NCBI GenBank assembly: GCA_035533755.1
Contig: DATLTC010000060.1
Span: 62,001-126,000 of the forward strand
DNA from: Gemmatimonadaceae bacterium
GTDB taxonomy: Bacteria; Gemmatimonadota; Gemmatimonadetes; Gemmatimonadales; Gemmatimonadaceae
Length of the DNA stretch: 64,000 bases
Direction: 5' to 3'
Shown: piece after piece, positions 32,180-41,670 of the stretch
Layout: every line of letters begins with the position of its first letter
How positions within the stretch are numbered: position 1 is the first letter of the stretch
Notes under the pieces: model-generated
What the model was told of the DNA's origin: nothing
Database searches by the model: none
The model's input: only the letters and a program-made list of their open reading frames with translations
Made by a program: the position numbers and the translations under genes

Positions 32180-34564
32180 ATGTCGTCGTCTCGCAGGACG
32201 TCCTCGTCCCCCGCTCATCGTCTCGCGCTCGCCGCCGCGGGCGCGCTCCTCGCGGTCTCGCTGCATCCGGCGGCGAGCGCCGCGCAGGGCACGCGCGACG
32301 ACTACGCGCGCGCCGAGCAGTTTCTCGGGCCCAACGCGCAGGAGTTGGTCATCGACGATGCCGTGCAGCCGCACTGGATGAGCGCCGACCGGTTCTGGTA
32401 TCGCAACCGGTCGGCGCAGGGCTACGCATTCATGATGGTGGATGCCACCACCGGCATCCGGCAGCCGGCGTTCGACCAGGCGCGGCTCGCCGCGGCGCTG
32501 TCGGTGGCGGCCGACACCGCGTACGACCCGCGCGCCCTGCCGTTCCGCGAGATCCGGTTCGTGGACGGCGACCGGAGCGTCCGGTTCTCCGTGGGCAAGA
32601 ACCGCCAGTGGACGTGCAGCATCGTCAGCTACTCGTGCGCGGGGCCCGACACGATGCCGCTCGATCGCGTGACCGAGGTCGCGTCGCCCGACGGCAAGTG
32701 GGTGGCGTTCACGCGCCAGGACAACCTCTGGGTGCGCGACGTGGCCACGGGGCACGAGGTGCAGCTCACGAACGACGCCGGCCCCGACGACGGATACGCC
32801 AAGCCCACCGGCTGCTGCGCGCAGGTGACCACCGTCGTGCGCCACCTGCCGCAGCGGCCGGTGCTCGCATGGTCGCCCAACTCCAAATACATCGCCACCT
32901 ACAAGATGGACGAGCGCGGCGTGCGCCGCATGTACCTGCTCGAGACCAAGAGCCCGGCGTTCGTGCTGCACACGTATCCCTACGCGCTGCCCGGCGACTC
33001 CGTGATCCCGACCTACGACATGTACGTGTTCGACGTGGCGGCGGGCCGCGGGGTGAAGGTGGACCGTCCGCCGCAGCCGGCGGTGAACACCACGTGCTGC
33101 TGGCTCACCACGCAGGACAGCGTGTTCAAGGACGTGAAGTGGGATCCCACGAGCGAGCACCTGTTCATGACCTACGGCCACCGCGGGTATCACGCGCTCG
33201 ATCTGCTGGACGTGGATCCGGGCACCGGCCACGCGCGCACGGTGCTCACCGAGCGGAGCAAGACGTTCGTGGAGACCAACCTCGCCTCGGGGGGCGTGCC
33301 AGACTGGCGGCCGCTGAGCCACGGCCGCGAGGTGATCTGGTTCTCCGAGCGCGACGGGTGGGCGCACCTCTATCTGTACAATGCGCGGACCGGCGCGCTG
33401 GAACACCGCATCACGGGCGGCGACTGGACGGTGGGCGACGTGCTGCGCGTGGACGAGACCGGCGGCTGGGTGTATTTCACGGCGCGGGGGCGGGAGCCGG
33501 GCCGCGATCCGTACTTCCGGTTTCTCTATCGCGTGAAGCTCGACGGCACGGGCATGCAACTGCTCACGCCGGAGAACGCCGACCACGACGTGTCGTTCGC
33601 GCCGTCCGGCAACGAGTTCCTGGACAACTATTCGCGGCTCGACGCCACCCCGGTCACGGTAGTGCGCCGCGCCGACGGCACCCTCGTCCACGAGGTGCAG
33701 CGGGCCGACGCCAGCCGCCTGTTCGCCACCGGTTGGAAGTACCCCACCCCGATCACGGTCAAGGCCCGCGACGGCATCACCGACCTGTACGGGGTGCTCT
33801 ACCGTCCGTCCACCTTCGATTCCACCAAGCACTACCCGATCATCGACTACATCTACCCCGGTCCGCAGGTCGGCCCGATCGGGGACCGCACGTTCGCCTC
33901 GGCGCTGCGCAGCAGCAACGCGGCGATGGCCGAATTGGGGTTCTTCGTGGTGGAGATCGACGCCATGGGAACGCCGTTCCGCTCCAAGGCGTTCCACGAC
34001 ACGTACTACGGCAACATGGGCGACAACGGGATTCCCGATCTCGTCACCGGCATCGAGCAACTCGCCGTGCGGTACCCGCAGATCGACCTCAACCGGGTGG
34101 GGATCTACGGCCACTCGGGCGGCGGGTTCTCATCCACCGACGCGATGCTGCGCTATCCGGATTTCTTCAAGGTGGCCGTGTCGCGGGCCGGCAACCACGA
34201 CAACCGCAGTTACGACTACACGTGGGGGGAGAAGTACCAGGGCCTCCTCGTGAAGACCAGCGACAGCACCGACAACTACGACCGCCAGGCCAACCAGCGG
34301 CTGGCCGCCAATCTCAAGGGCAAGCTGCTGATCATGTACGGCACGATGGACGACAACGTGAGCCCGGTGAACTCCCTGCTCCTGATCAATGCCCTGATCA
34401 AGGCCAACAAGAATTTCGACCTGCTCGTACTGCCCAATCGCAACCATGGGTTCGGGTCGGAGCCGTACGTGACCCGGCGCACGTGGGATTACTTCGTGCA
34501 GAACCTCCTCGGCGTGACGCCGCCCGAGGGGATCGAGCTGCACCTGCCGGCGCCCACGCCCTGA
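32180..34564 (+). CDS. Secreted DPP4-type S9 family peptidase (paralogue)
   Basis: A 794-residue paralogue of the peptidase at 21594. Shared blocks include the PHWM...RFWYR opening, WFSERDGWAHLYLY and the nucleophile region IYGHSGGGFSSTDAML with S646. Asp is in GTMDDNVSPVNS and His in PNRNHGF. A signal peptide ends near SAAQG. It follows the upstream peptidase by 22 bases, so they are probably co-transcribed. The duplication suggests a split of substrate preference; extra cysteine pairs (GCC, TTCCW) are found here and not in the first copy. Confidence 0.9.
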   Translation: MSSSRRTSSSPAHRLALAAAGALLAVSLHPAASAAQGTRDDYARAEQFLGPNAQELVIDDAVQPHWMSADRFWYRNRSAQGYAFMMVDATTGIRQPAFDQARLAAALSVAADTAYDPRALPFREIRFVDGDRSVRFSVGKNRQWTCSIVSYSCAGPDTMPLDRVTEVASPDGKWVAFTRQDNLWVRDVATGHEVQLTNDAGPDDGYAKPTGCCAQVTTVVRHLPQRPVLAWSPNSKYIATYKMDERGVRRMYLLETKSPAFVLHTYPYALPGDSVIPTYDMYVFDVAAGRGVKVDRPPQPAVNTTCCWLTTQDSVFKDVKWDPTSEHLFMTYGHRGYHALDLLDVDPGTGHARTVLTERSKTFVETNLASGGVPDWRPLSHGREVIWFSERDGWAHLYLYNARTGALEHRITGGDWTVGDVLRVDETGGWVYFTARGREPGRDPYFRFLYRVKLDGTGMQLLTPENADHDVSFAPSGNEFLDNYSRLDATPVTVVRRADGTLVHEVQRADASRLFATGWKYPTPITVKARDGITDLYGVLYRPSTFDSTKHYPIIDYIYPGPQVGPIGDRTFASALRSSNAAMAELGFFVVEIDAMGTPFRSKAFHDTYYGNMGDNGIPDLVTGIEQLAVRYPQIDLNRVGIYGHSGGGFSSTDAMLRYPDFFKVAVSRAGNHDNRSYDYTWGEKYQGLLVKTSDSTDNYDRQANQRLAANLKGKLLIMYGTMDDNVSPVNSLLLINALIKANKNFDLLVLPNRNHGFGSEPYVTRRTWDYFVQNLLGVTPPEGIELHLPAPTP

Positions 34565-34670
34565 GCGCCGGCGCGGCAGGCCGGAGGGGGTTGGGGGGTG
34601 AGGACCGGAGCGCGGAACGCTATGTTACGGCACGAGCGCTTCCGGCCCGCCCACCCCTTGCCCTCTGCCG

Positions 34671-35126
34671 ATGGTGAAGAAGCAGCCGTCAGGCCGCCGC
34701 AGGAGCCCGCGCCGCGGACGTGGACGCGGTCCGGCGCAACAGGACACCTCGCTGCCCACGACGCGCGCTGCGTACACCGAGACGCGCCGCTGGCTGCTGG
34801 CGCGCCACGGTCCGGTGTGCGCCTACTGCGAGCGGCGCATCGATCCCGACCTCATCACGCTGGACCACGTGACGCCGCGCCGCGGCAAGACGGCCTACGA
34901 CCGGCGCGACAACCTGCTGCTCTGCTGCCCCGAGTGCAACGGGAAGAAGAAGGACCAGTCGTTCCTCGCGTTCCTGCTCGGACGGCGCGAGCGCGCGGCG
35001 AGCGTGCTGCGCTACGGACAGCATCTGAGCCCGCTGCTGCTGCATCACGCCAAGGACATCGCCGGCCCGGACGCCACGGCGCGGGCGGAACGATTGGCGG
35101 ATCCTGACTATCCGTACAAGGACTGA
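34671..35126 (+). CDS. HNH endonuclease-family protein
   Basis: A 151-residue HNH nuclease. The core has CAYCERRID, the metal-binding LDHVTPRRGK (DH) and RDNLLLCCPECNGKKKDQ, so two CxxC pairs frame the beta-beta-alpha-metal fold. The N-terminal 30 residues are Arg/Lys-rich and would bind DNA or RNA. No mobile-element or restriction partners are adjacent, so it may be a stand-alone housekeeping nuclease of the type common in environmental genomes. The cellular target is unknown. Confidence 0.82.
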   Translation: MVKKQPSGRRRSPRRGRGRGPAQQDTSLPTTRAAYTETRRWLLARHGPVCAYCERRIDPDLITLDHVTPRRGKTAYDRRDNLLLCCPECNGKKKDQSFLAFLLGRRERAASVLRYGQHLSPLLLHHAKDIAGPDATARAERLADPDYPYKD

Positions 35127-35232
35127 TCCACCGCTACGACGCAGGGCCGCAGCCTGGCGGGGCCCATGCGGCGCACACGCTGTGCGCGAGCGCCTGGGTG
35201 CGGCGCCCTAGCGCCGAGGCGCGGCCGTCTCC

Positions 35233-35739
35233 ATGATTTCGGACCCCCTTTCACCCGCACCGGGCCCCGTCCTGCAATACACACTCTGGAGTCACGACGA
35301 ATTGCTCGGCTACACCGATCTCGGTGCGCCCGGCGACGATTCGGATCAGCAGACCGGTGTGTTCCAACCCGAACCGCCCTTCGAGCGGATCGAGCCCATC
35401 CTTTCCGCGCTGCAGTCGGCAATGAGCGAATTCGTGACCGACGCGCCGCTCCCCGCGCCCGACGAGCTGGCCGGCATCCCGAAGGCCGAACAGCTCCGGC
35501 TGCTCCGGCAGGCGCTCGGGCGGAACTCGACGGTGCGCCGGGTGGTAGAAACCCAACGCGCCGTGGATGCCTTCGCGCTCCATCTCCGCGACGAGCACGA
35601 TCGCGAAGTGCCCACGCAGTTCATCACGATCCACCGGCTGCCCGCGGACGTGGCCGTGGACGGCGGCCACGCGCCCGGACAGCCTTCCGCCGCGCGCTAT
35701 GTGATCGTGGCGCGGATGGACGCGGAGTCCACCCGCTGA
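35233..35739 (+). CDS. Hypothetical protein
   Basis: A 168-residue acidic soluble protein I do not recognise. It starts MISDPLSPAPGPVLQYTLWS, contains ELLGYTDLGAP, and a helical middle (PDELAGIPKAEQLRLLRQAL) before a C-terminal strand pattern ending RYVIVARMDAE. No signal peptide, membrane segment or catalytic motif is visible. It stands between the HNH and methyltransferase genes on the same strand. The regular codon pattern supports a real gene, but the function is open. Confidence 0.65.
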   Translation: MISDPLSPAPGPVLQYTLWSHDELLGYTDLGAPGDDSDQQTGVFQPEPPFERIEPILSALQSAMSEFVTDAPLPAPDELAGIPKAEQLRLLRQALGRNSTVRRVVETQRAVDAFALHLRDEHDREVPTQFITIHRLPADVAVDGGHAPGQPSAARYVIVARMDAESTR

Positions 35740-35776
35740 CGCTGCCCGTGGTCTCCCGTTCCAACGCCACATCGCC

Positions 35777-36388
35777 ATGACTGACTGGGACGTTCGATAT
35801 TCTGAACCCGACTACGCGTACGGCACCGAGCCCAACGCGTTCCTCGCCGCCGTCGCCTGCCAGATCCCGTCGGGCCCGGTCCTCTGCCTCGCCGAAGGAC
35901 AGGGGCGCAACGCCGCGCATCTGGCCAGGCTCGGCTACCGGGTCACGGCCGTGGATCAGTCCGCGGTGGGGATGGCGCGGGCCGGCGAACTCGCCGAGCG
36001 CAGCGGCGTGCACGTCGAGTGCGTCGTGACCGACCTCGCGCACTACGTGATCGAGCCCGGCGCATGGGCGGGGATCGTCTCGATCTTCGTGCACCTGCCC
36101 GCCGCGCTGCGCGCGCAGGTCCACCAACGCGTGGTCGCCGGCCTCCGGCCCGGCGGCGTATTCGTGCTCGAGGCCTACACGCCGCGCCAGCTCACGTTCG
36201 GAACGGGCGGCCCCCGCGCCGTGGAGTTGCTGGTCCCGCGCTCCGCGCTGGAAGACGAACTCTCGGGACTGCACTTCGTGCTGGCGCAGGACGCCGAGCG
36301 GGAAGTGGCGGAGGGCAAGTACCACCGCGGGCCGTCGGCCGTGGTCCAGGTGCTGGCCCGCAAGCCGGACCCGGCGAGCCACTCGTGA
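35777..36388 (+). CDS. Class I SAM-dependent methyltransferase
   Basis: A 203-residue methyltransferase. It opens WDVRYSEPDYAYGTEPN, a start shared with TehB/thiol-methyltransferase-like proteins. Motif I is VLCLAEGQGRNAAHLARLG, motif II VTAVDQS, and the later strand is LRPGGVFVLEAYTP. The acceptor substrate is not evident; relatives methylate tellurite, thiols or small metabolites. Its stop overlaps the glutathione peroxidase start as GTGA, suggesting co-expression of two stress-related enzymes, an inference. Confidence 0.85.
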   Translation: MTDWDVRYSEPDYAYGTEPNAFLAAVACQIPSGPVLCLAEGQGRNAAHLARLGYRVTAVDQSAVGMARAGELAERSGVHVECVVTDLAHYVIEPGAWAGIVSIFVHLPAALRAQVHQRVVAGLRPGGVFVLEAYTPRQLTFGTGGPRAVELLVPRSALEDELSGLHFVLAQDAEREVAEGKYHRGPSAVVQVLARKPDPASHS

Positions 36389-36873
36389 ACATCCACGACG
36401 TCGCGGTCACGACCATCGACGGGCGCGAGGAGACGCTGGCCGCGTATCGCGACCGCGTGCTGCTCGTGGTGAACGTGGCCAGCAAGTGCGGGTTCACGCC
36501 GCAGTACACGGGACTCGAAGCGCTGTATCGGAAGTACAAGAAGCTCGGGTTCGTGATCCTCGGATTCCCCTGCGACCAGTTCGGCCACCAGGAGCCCGGC
36601 GACGAGGCCGAGATCCAGCGCTTCTGCTCCACCACGTACGACGTCACGTTCCCGATGTTCGCCAAGATCGACGTCAACGGCCCCCGGGTGCATCCGCTGT
36701 ACCGCCATCTCAAGGCGGAGGCCACCGGCGTACTCGGCAGCGAAGCCATCAAGTGGAACTTCACGAAGTTCCTCGTCGGGCGGGACGGCGCGGTGCTCCG
36801 GCGCTACGCGCCGTCCGACACCCCCGAGCGCATCGAGAAGGATCTGCAGGCGCTGCTCGCGTCGCCGGCGTAG
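36385..36873 (+). CDS. Glutathione peroxidase-family thiol peroxidase
   Basis: A 162-residue peroxidase with the family blocks VNVASKCGFTPQY (peroxidatic Cys35), FPCDQFGHQEPGD (catalytic Gln) and KWNFTKFLV (catalytic Trp and Asn). Bacterial members with Cys instead of Sec usually use thioredoxin to reduce hydroperoxides. The GTG start overlaps the methyltransferase stop. No export signal is present. The fucosidase gene follows after one base, so three genes may share a transcript. Confidence 0.9.
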   Translation: MNIHDVAVTTIDGREETLAAYRDRVLLVVNVASKCGFTPQYTGLEALYRKYKKLGFVILGFPCDQFGHQEPGDEAEIQRFCSTTYDVTFPMFAKIDVNGPRVHPLYRHLKAEATGVLGSEAIKWNFTKFLVGRDGAVLRRYAPSDTPERIEKDLQALLASPA

Positions 36874-36874
36874 G

Positions 36875-38245
36875 ATGGACCGCCGCTCGTTCGTGCTCTC
36901 GGGCGCGGCGGCCCTGGCCGGGTGCTGGCTGCCGCATCGCGGCGCGTGGGCACCGGCGCCGGCCCTGGGCCGGCCGCATCCGTCGCCGTCGCAGCTCGCC
37001 TGGCAGCGCGACGAACTGGCCATGTTCTGCCACTTCGGGGTGAACACGTTCACCGACCGCGAGTGGGGCGACGGCCATGAGGATCCGGCGATCTTCAATC
37101 CGGCGCACTGCGACCCGCGGCAGTGGGCGCGCGCCGCGCGCGCCGCGGGATTCCGCGCCATGATCCTCACCGCCAAGCACCACGACGGATTCTGTCTCTG
37201 GCCCACCGCCACCACCAGGCATTCCGTGGCATCCAGCCCATGGCGCGACGGCCATGGCGACGTGGTGCGGGAATTCGTGGACGCGTGCCGCGCCGAGGGA
37301 TTGCGCCCCGGACTCTATCTGTCGCCCTGGGACCGCAACAACCCCGCGTACGGCGACTCGCCGCGCTACAACGATCTCTACTGCGACCAGCTCACCGAAC
37401 TGCTCACGCACTACGGGACGATCGCCGAAGTGTGGTTCGACGGCGCCAACGGCGAGGGGCCCAACGGGAGGAAGCAGACGTACGACTGGCCGCGGTTCTG
37501 GGGGCTGGTGCGCCGGCTGCAGCCCGGGGCGGTCATGTTCTCCGATGCCGGCCCCGACATACGGTGGTGCGGCAACGAGCGCGGCGTGGCCGGCGACCCG
37601 AACTGGTCCACGGTCGATCCTGGCGCCGTGCCCTACCCCGGCGCCAGCGGGCCCGGCGTCACGCCCGCTCTGCAGCACGGCGATCCCGCCGGTCCGGTAT
37701 GGCGCCCTGCCGAAGCCGATGTGTCGATCCGGCCGGGCTGGTTCTACCACGCCGCGGAGGACCGCCGCGTGCGGAGCGTGGAATCGTTGATCGAGCTGTA
37801 CTTCAGCTCGGTGGGCCGCAATTCCAAGCTGCTGCTCAACGTGCCCCCCACACGCGAGGGCCTGCTGCACGACGTCGACGTGGCGCGGCTTCGCGAGTTC
37901 CGCGATCGGCGCGACACCCTGTTCGGCCACGATCTCGCCTCGGGGGCACGCGCGTCCTGGCGCGCCACCGGCCCGCGGTCCGCGGAGTTGGAGGTGGCGC
38001 TCGATGGCGCGGCGCGCGTGGGCATCGCGCGCCTGGAAGAACGCATCGAGGGCGGACAGGCCGTGGCGGGCTACACGCTGTACGGCGCCGACGGCGGTGA
38101 CTGGCGCGTGCTCTCTCGCGGGACGACCATCGGCTACGCCAAGCTCGATCGCCTCGAGCCGGTCATGGTCTCGCGCGTGCGCCTCACAATCGACGACGCC
38201 GTGGCGCCGCCCCAGCCGCTCACGATCCGGCTATACTCAGTCTAG
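36875..38245 (+). CDS. GH29-type alpha-L-fucosidase, exported lipoprotein
   Basis: A 456-residue GH29 family hydrolase removing alpha-L-fucose. The N-terminus is a Tat-like lipoprotein signal (DRRSFVLSGAAALAGC). The barrel shows FCHFGVNTFTDREWG, ILTAKHHDGFCLWPT and the nucleophile D189 in EVWFDGANGEG. LLLNVPPTREGL and a C-terminal beta-sandwich follow. It probably works on glycans at the cell surface, with GH38, DUF1080 and M14 genes further downstream. The start follows the peroxidase stop by one base. Confidence 0.9.
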   Translation: MDRRSFVLSGAAALAGCWLPHRGAWAPAPALGRPHPSPSQLAWQRDELAMFCHFGVNTFTDREWGDGHEDPAIFNPAHCDPRQWARAARAAGFRAMILTAKHHDGFCLWPTATTRHSVASSPWRDGHGDVVREFVDACRAEGLRPGLYLSPWDRNNPAYGDSPRYNDLYCDQLTELLTHYGTIAEVWFDGANGEGPNGRKQTYDWPRFWGLVRRLQPGAVMFSDAGPDIRWCGNERGVAGDPNWSTVDPGAVPYPGASGPGVTPALQHGDPAGPVWRPAEADVSIRPGWFYHAAEDRRVRSVESLIELYFSSVGRNSKLLLNVPPTREGLLHDVDVARLREFRDRRDTLFGHDLASGARASWRATGPRSAELEVALDGAARVGIARLEERIEGGQAVAGYTLYGADGGDWRVLSRGTTIGYAKLDRLEPVMVSRVRLTIDDAVAPPQPLTIRLYSV

Positions 38246-38310
38246 ACGGCGCCCGATCGCGCAGGCCGCGTCGAGGGCGGGCCGTTCGCTCATCTCCACC
38301 GGGAAGGCTG

Positions 38311-38712
38311 GTGCTCACCACTGCCGCAGCGCGCGAGACCCTGGTCCGGAACCTCGTCACGGATGCCGACGCGCACGACGCCGGCCGCTACGACGAGATC
38401 GGCCGGCGGTTCGACAGCTTCGAGCACGCGTTCCCGTTGGGCGATGCCGGCGAGCTCACGGAGTTGCGCATCGCGCTCACCTTCTGGGACTCGTGGATCG
38501 ACGCCCGGAACCACGGATGGCAGCCCACGGCGGGCATCCAGCCCCAGGAGTGGCCGGGGCTGGCGCGCGACATCGCCGCCGATCTCGCCGCGCTCCGCCC
38601 CATCGCCAGCGAGCGGATGCGAAAGTTGTTCGACGCCGACCTGCAGTCCGGGTTGGGAGACCGCGTGCACATTCTCGCCGACCGCCTGCGCGAACGCGCG
38701 CGGCGGGTCTAG
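38311..38712 (+). CDS. Hypothetical protein
   Basis: A 133-residue soluble, mostly helical protein with no recognised domain. Notable segments are RYDEIGRRFDSFEHAFPLGD and ALTFWDSWIDARNHGW, rich in aromatic and acidic residues. The GTG start has a GGGAAGG ribosome site. It lies 65 bases after the fucosidase gene and ends 15 bases before a convergent gene. Function is unknown. Confidence 0.62.
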   Translation: MLTTAAARETLVRNLVTDADAHDAGRYDEIGRRFDSFEHAFPLGDAGELTELRIALTFWDSWIDARNHGWQPTAGIQPQEWPGLARDIAADLAALRPIASERMRKLFDADLQSGLGDRVHILADRLRERARRV

Positions 38713-38727
38713 GCGAACGCCGCGGAC

Positions 38728-39138
38728 CTACTTGGCAGGGCGAGCCTTGGCTTTGGCGGCCACGCCCTTGGCCACCGCACCCTTGGCGGCCACGCCTTTC
38801 GCGGCCACGCCCTTGGCGACCGGCACGGGCACCTCGACCGGCACCTCGACAGCGGGCGCTGCCGCGGCGGCCGGCTGGCCACCCTGCCCCGGTCCGCGAC
38901 GCCAGTACGGCGTGGGCGGGGCGGCGCGGCGCACCAGGAGGTCGTCGTAATACGCCACAATCCGTGCCCGCACGGACTTCTGGGTGTCACGCGCGCTGGC
39001 CCGGAAGGGCGCATACCGCTGCCGATCATCGGTGGAAACGCGGAACCACCACCACGCTTCGTTTCCCGGCGTCCGCGCTTCTTCCACCGTGCACGTGAAG
39101 GTGCGGTCCTGATCGACAAACTCGAATGCTTCGATCAC
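38728..39138 (-). CDS. Hypothetical protein with Lys/Ala repeat tail
   Basis: A 136-residue protein. The first 75 residues form a compact acidic/aromatic domain (EAFEFVDQDRTFTCTVEEA, EAWWWFRVSTDDRQRYAPFR, ARIVAYYDDLL). A Pro/Gln/Ala linker and a Val/Glu/Pro stretch lead to a tail with repeated VAAKG units, ending in KAKARPAK. The tail resembles histone-H1-like DNA-binding tails, suggesting nucleoid or RNA contact; this is inference. I chose GTG 39138 because AGGAAGAG stands just upstream. The frame stays open 59 codons further, but that stretch is biased and lacks a ribosome site. Confidence 0.65.
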   Translation of the reverse strand: MIEAFEFVDQDRTFTCTVEEARTPGNEAWWWFRVSTDDRQRYAPFRASARDTQKSVRARIVAYYDDLLVRRAAPPTPYWRRGPGQGGQPAAAAAPAVEVPVEVPVPVAKGVAAKGVAAKGAVAKGVAAKAKARPAK

Positions 39139-39350
39139 GTCTCTTCCTGTTAGGCTGTCTTTCAATCTAGTCGAATGCAGCGTTTCATGCCGCTTTTCGC
39201 CCTGATTTTGGCCATTCCGGGCCCCGGCGGACGCCCCGGAGCCCCACGACCCCGGCCATCCGCCCCCCCGGGCAACCGGCCGGCGAGATTGACCTCGTGG
39301 TGCCGCCGGGTGCACTCTAATGCGACTATAACAAACCGGAGATCGGTCCC

Positions 39351-40928
39351 ATGTCCCGAAAGAAAGTCACGCGCCGCGAATTCGTTTCCGACGCGAGCAA
39401 GCTGGCGCTCGGCGCCCTCGTGTTGCCCCACGGATTTCCCACCATCGTCCCGCGCCACGTGCTGGGAGGGCCCGGCTACGTTGCCCCGAGCGACCAGCTC
39501 CAGGTGGCCATCGCCGGATTCGGCGGCATGGGATCGGTGAACGCGCTCGAGCTGTCGAAAACCGAGCGCATCGTGGCCGTCTGCGACGTGGATCTCGCGT
39601 ATTCCGGCCGCAACCTCGCCGCCAAGCTCAAGAACCGCGACGGCACCCCCCGCCCCGACGGGCTCAAGCTCCAGGAGCAGTTCGACGCCGCCGCCAAGTA
39701 CACCGATTGGCGCGAGATGCTGGAGAAGCAGAAGGACATCGAGGGCGTGGTGGTGGCCACCCCCGACCACAACCACGCGGTGATCGCCAACGCGGCGATG
39801 CTCGCCGGCAAGCACGTGTACGTGCAGAAGCCCCTCACCTATTCGGTGTACGAGGCGCGGGTGCTGCGGGCCACGGCGGCCAAGACGGGCGTGAAGACGC
39901 AGATGGGCAATCAGGGCCACTCCGGCGACGGGGCGCGCCTGATCAACGAATGGATCCAGGCCGGCGTCATCGGCACCGTGCGTGAGGCCCACGTGTGGAC
40001 CAACCGCCCCTGGGGGTACTGGCCGCAGGGCATTCCGCGTCCGGCCAAGGCCACGCCCGAACAGGCGGCGCGCTTTGGCACGAGTTGGGGCCAGGCCGCG
40101 GTGGACAACTTGCTGGCCAACGCCATGGCCGGCGACTATCCCATGCCCCCGGGCCTGCGCTGGGATATGTACCTGGGTCCGGTGGCGGAGGACGTGGCGT
40201 ATCACCCCATCTACCACCCGTTCAACTGGCGCGGGTGGACGGATTTCGGCATCGGCGCGCTGGGCGACATGGGCGCGCACCTGATCGATCAACCGTACTG
40301 GGCGCTGGGGCTCACGCAGCCCACGAGCATCGAAGCCACATCCACGCCCTGGGGCACGAGCGTGGTGCAGCCGGTGGCCGGCGCGATGGGCCCCGACGGG
40401 AAGCCGGCGCATCCGTACCGGGTGCCGGTGACGTATCCGCTGGCCACGACCGTGCACTACCAGTTCGCGGCGCGGGGTTCGCAGCCGCCGGTCAAGCTCT
40501 TCTGGTACGACGGTGGGCTCTTCCCGCCGCGCCCCGACGTGCTGCCCGACGACGTGACGCTCCAGAGTGACGGCGGGGTCCTGTTCATCGGCGACAAGGG
40601 CGTGCTCCACAACGACACGTACGGCGAGAATCCGCACTGCTACCCGGAGTCGCTGATGGACGTGGCGCGCGCGGTGCCGAAGACGATCCCGCGGATCACG
40701 GTGAGCCACGAGCGGAACTGGGCGCTGGCGTGCAAGGGACTGGCCGAGGAGAGTTCGCCGATCTCGTACGCGTCGCAGCTCACCGAGACGATGCTGCTCG
40801 GCGTCGTGGCGGTGCGGGCGGGCCAGGGCAAGAAGATCTATTATGATGCCGAGCACATGCAGGTGACCAACATGCCCGAGCTGAACCAGTACCTGAAGCG
40901 GGAGTTCCGCGACGGGTGGGCGATCTGA
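39351..40928 (+). CDS. Tat-exported Gfo/Idh/MocA-family oxidoreductase
   Basis: A 525-residue NAD(P)-dependent sugar oxidoreductase homologue. A Tat-type signal ([20 protein letters not shown]) precedes the Rossmann core [17 protein letters not shown]. Next come [14 protein letters not shown] and [18 protein letters not shown], where the usual EKP is QKP, as in the long exported subfamily. The C-terminal domain includes [20 protein letters not shown]. Such enzymes are linked to 3-keto-sugar formation. The DUF1080 gene follows 26 bases later, a recurrent partner, so the two may act on 3-keto-glycosides in the periplasm. Confidence 0.9.
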   Translation: MSRKKVTRREFVSDASKLALGALVLPHGFPTIVPRHVLGGPGYVAPSDQLQVAIAGFGGMGSVNALELSKTERIVAVCDVDLAYSGRNLAAKLKNRDGTPRPDGLKLQEQFDAAAKYTDWREMLEKQKDIEGVVVATPDHNHAVIANAAMLAGKHVYVQKPLTYSVYEARVLRATAAKTGVKTQMGNQGHSGDGARLINEWIQAGVIGTVREAHVWTNRPWGYWPQGIPRPAKATPEQAARFGTSWGQAAVDNLLANAMAGDYPMPPGLRWDMYLGPVAEDVAYHPIYHPFNWRGWTDFGIGALGDMGAHLIDQPYWALGLTQPTSIEATSTPWGTSVVQPVAGAMGPDGKPAHPYRVPVTYPLATTVHYQFAARGSQPPVKLFWYDGGLFPPRPDVLPDDVTLQSDGGVLFIGDKGVLHNDTYGENPHCYPESLMDVARAVPKTIPRITVSHERNWALACKGLAEESSPISYASQLTETMLLGVVAVRAGQGKKIYYDAEHMQVTNMPELNQYLKREFRDGWAI

Positions 40929-40954
40929 CCAATGCACATTCCGAGGACTCCCTG

Positions 40955-41668
40955 ATGAAGCATTCTCTGGCAGCACGTGCGGCCGTGTTGGTGTCCGTCG
41001 TCTCGCTCGCGGCGGCGGCGAGCGCCGGCGCCCAGGCTACCACCAACACCCTCACCGCCGCCCAACGCGCCGAGGGCTGGCATCTGCTCTTCGACGGCCA
41101 CTCCATGGACCAGTGGCGCGCCTACAAGGGCCAGTCCATGGACGGATGGCACGTCGTGGACGGCACCATGACCAAGAGCAAACCCACGGGCGACATCGTC
41201 TCCAAGTCCAAGTACGCCAACTTCGAACTCGAGATCGACTGGAAGATCGGCACGGCCGGCAACAGCGGCATCTTCTACCGCGGCACCGAGGAGTACGACC
41301 ACATCTACTGGAGCGCGCCGGAGTACCAGCTCCTCGATGACGCCAATGCCCCCGACGGCAAGCAGCGCATCACCTCCGCCGGCTCCGACTACGCCGTCTA
41401 TCCGTCCCCCGCCGGCTACCTGCACCCCGCCGGCGAGTGGAACTCCACGCGCATCATCGTGAACGGCAACCACGTGGAGCACTGGCTCAACGGCCACAAG
41501 CTGCTCGCGTACGAGTTGGGCGGCCCCGATTGGACGGCCCGCGTCAAGGCGAGCAAGTTCCACGCCTTTCCGGATTACGGAAAGGCGGCCACGGGCTACA
41601 TCGGCATCCAGGGCGACCACGAAGGCGATTTGTCGCTGCGCAACATCAGGATCCGGGAGCTGCACTAG
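40955..41668 (+). CDS. DUF1080 protein (3-keto-disaccharide hydrolase family)
   Basis: A 237-residue secreted protein with a signal peptide (MKHSLAARAAVLVSVVSLAA) and one concanavalin-like DUF1080 domain. Typical blocks are GWHLLFDGHSMDQWRAYKG, FELEIDWKIGTAGNSGIFYR and APEYQLLDD. Family members cleave 3-keto-glycosides or bind glycans. The ATG at 40955 was preferred over an upstream in-frame ATG inside the preceding gene because it begins the signal peptide. It is placed directly after the Gfo/Idh/MocA oxidoreductase. Confidence 0.9.
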   Translation: MKHSLAARAAVLVSVVSLAAAASAGAQATTNTLTAAQRAEGWHLLFDGHSMDQWRAYKGQSMDGWHVVDGTMTKSKPTGDIVSKSKYANFELEIDWKIGTAGNSGIFYRGTEEYDHIYWSAPEYQLLDDANAPDGKQRITSAGSDYAVYPSPAGYLHPAGEWNSTRIIVNGNHVEHWLNGHKLLAYELGGPDWTARVKASKFHAFPDYGKAATGYIGIQGDHEGDLSLRNIRIRELH

Positions 41669-41670
41669 CG

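Noticed and set aside
34671-35126. HNH gene as sign of an intron, restriction system or phage
   Set aside because: No methylase, integrase, intron boundaries or phage genes surround it, and base composition matches its neighbours.
39139-39315. Upstream extension of the Lys/Ala-tail protein to ATG 39315
   Set aside because: The added 59 residues are Gly/Arg/Ser-rich and lack a ribosome site, while GTG 39138 has AGGAAGAG.
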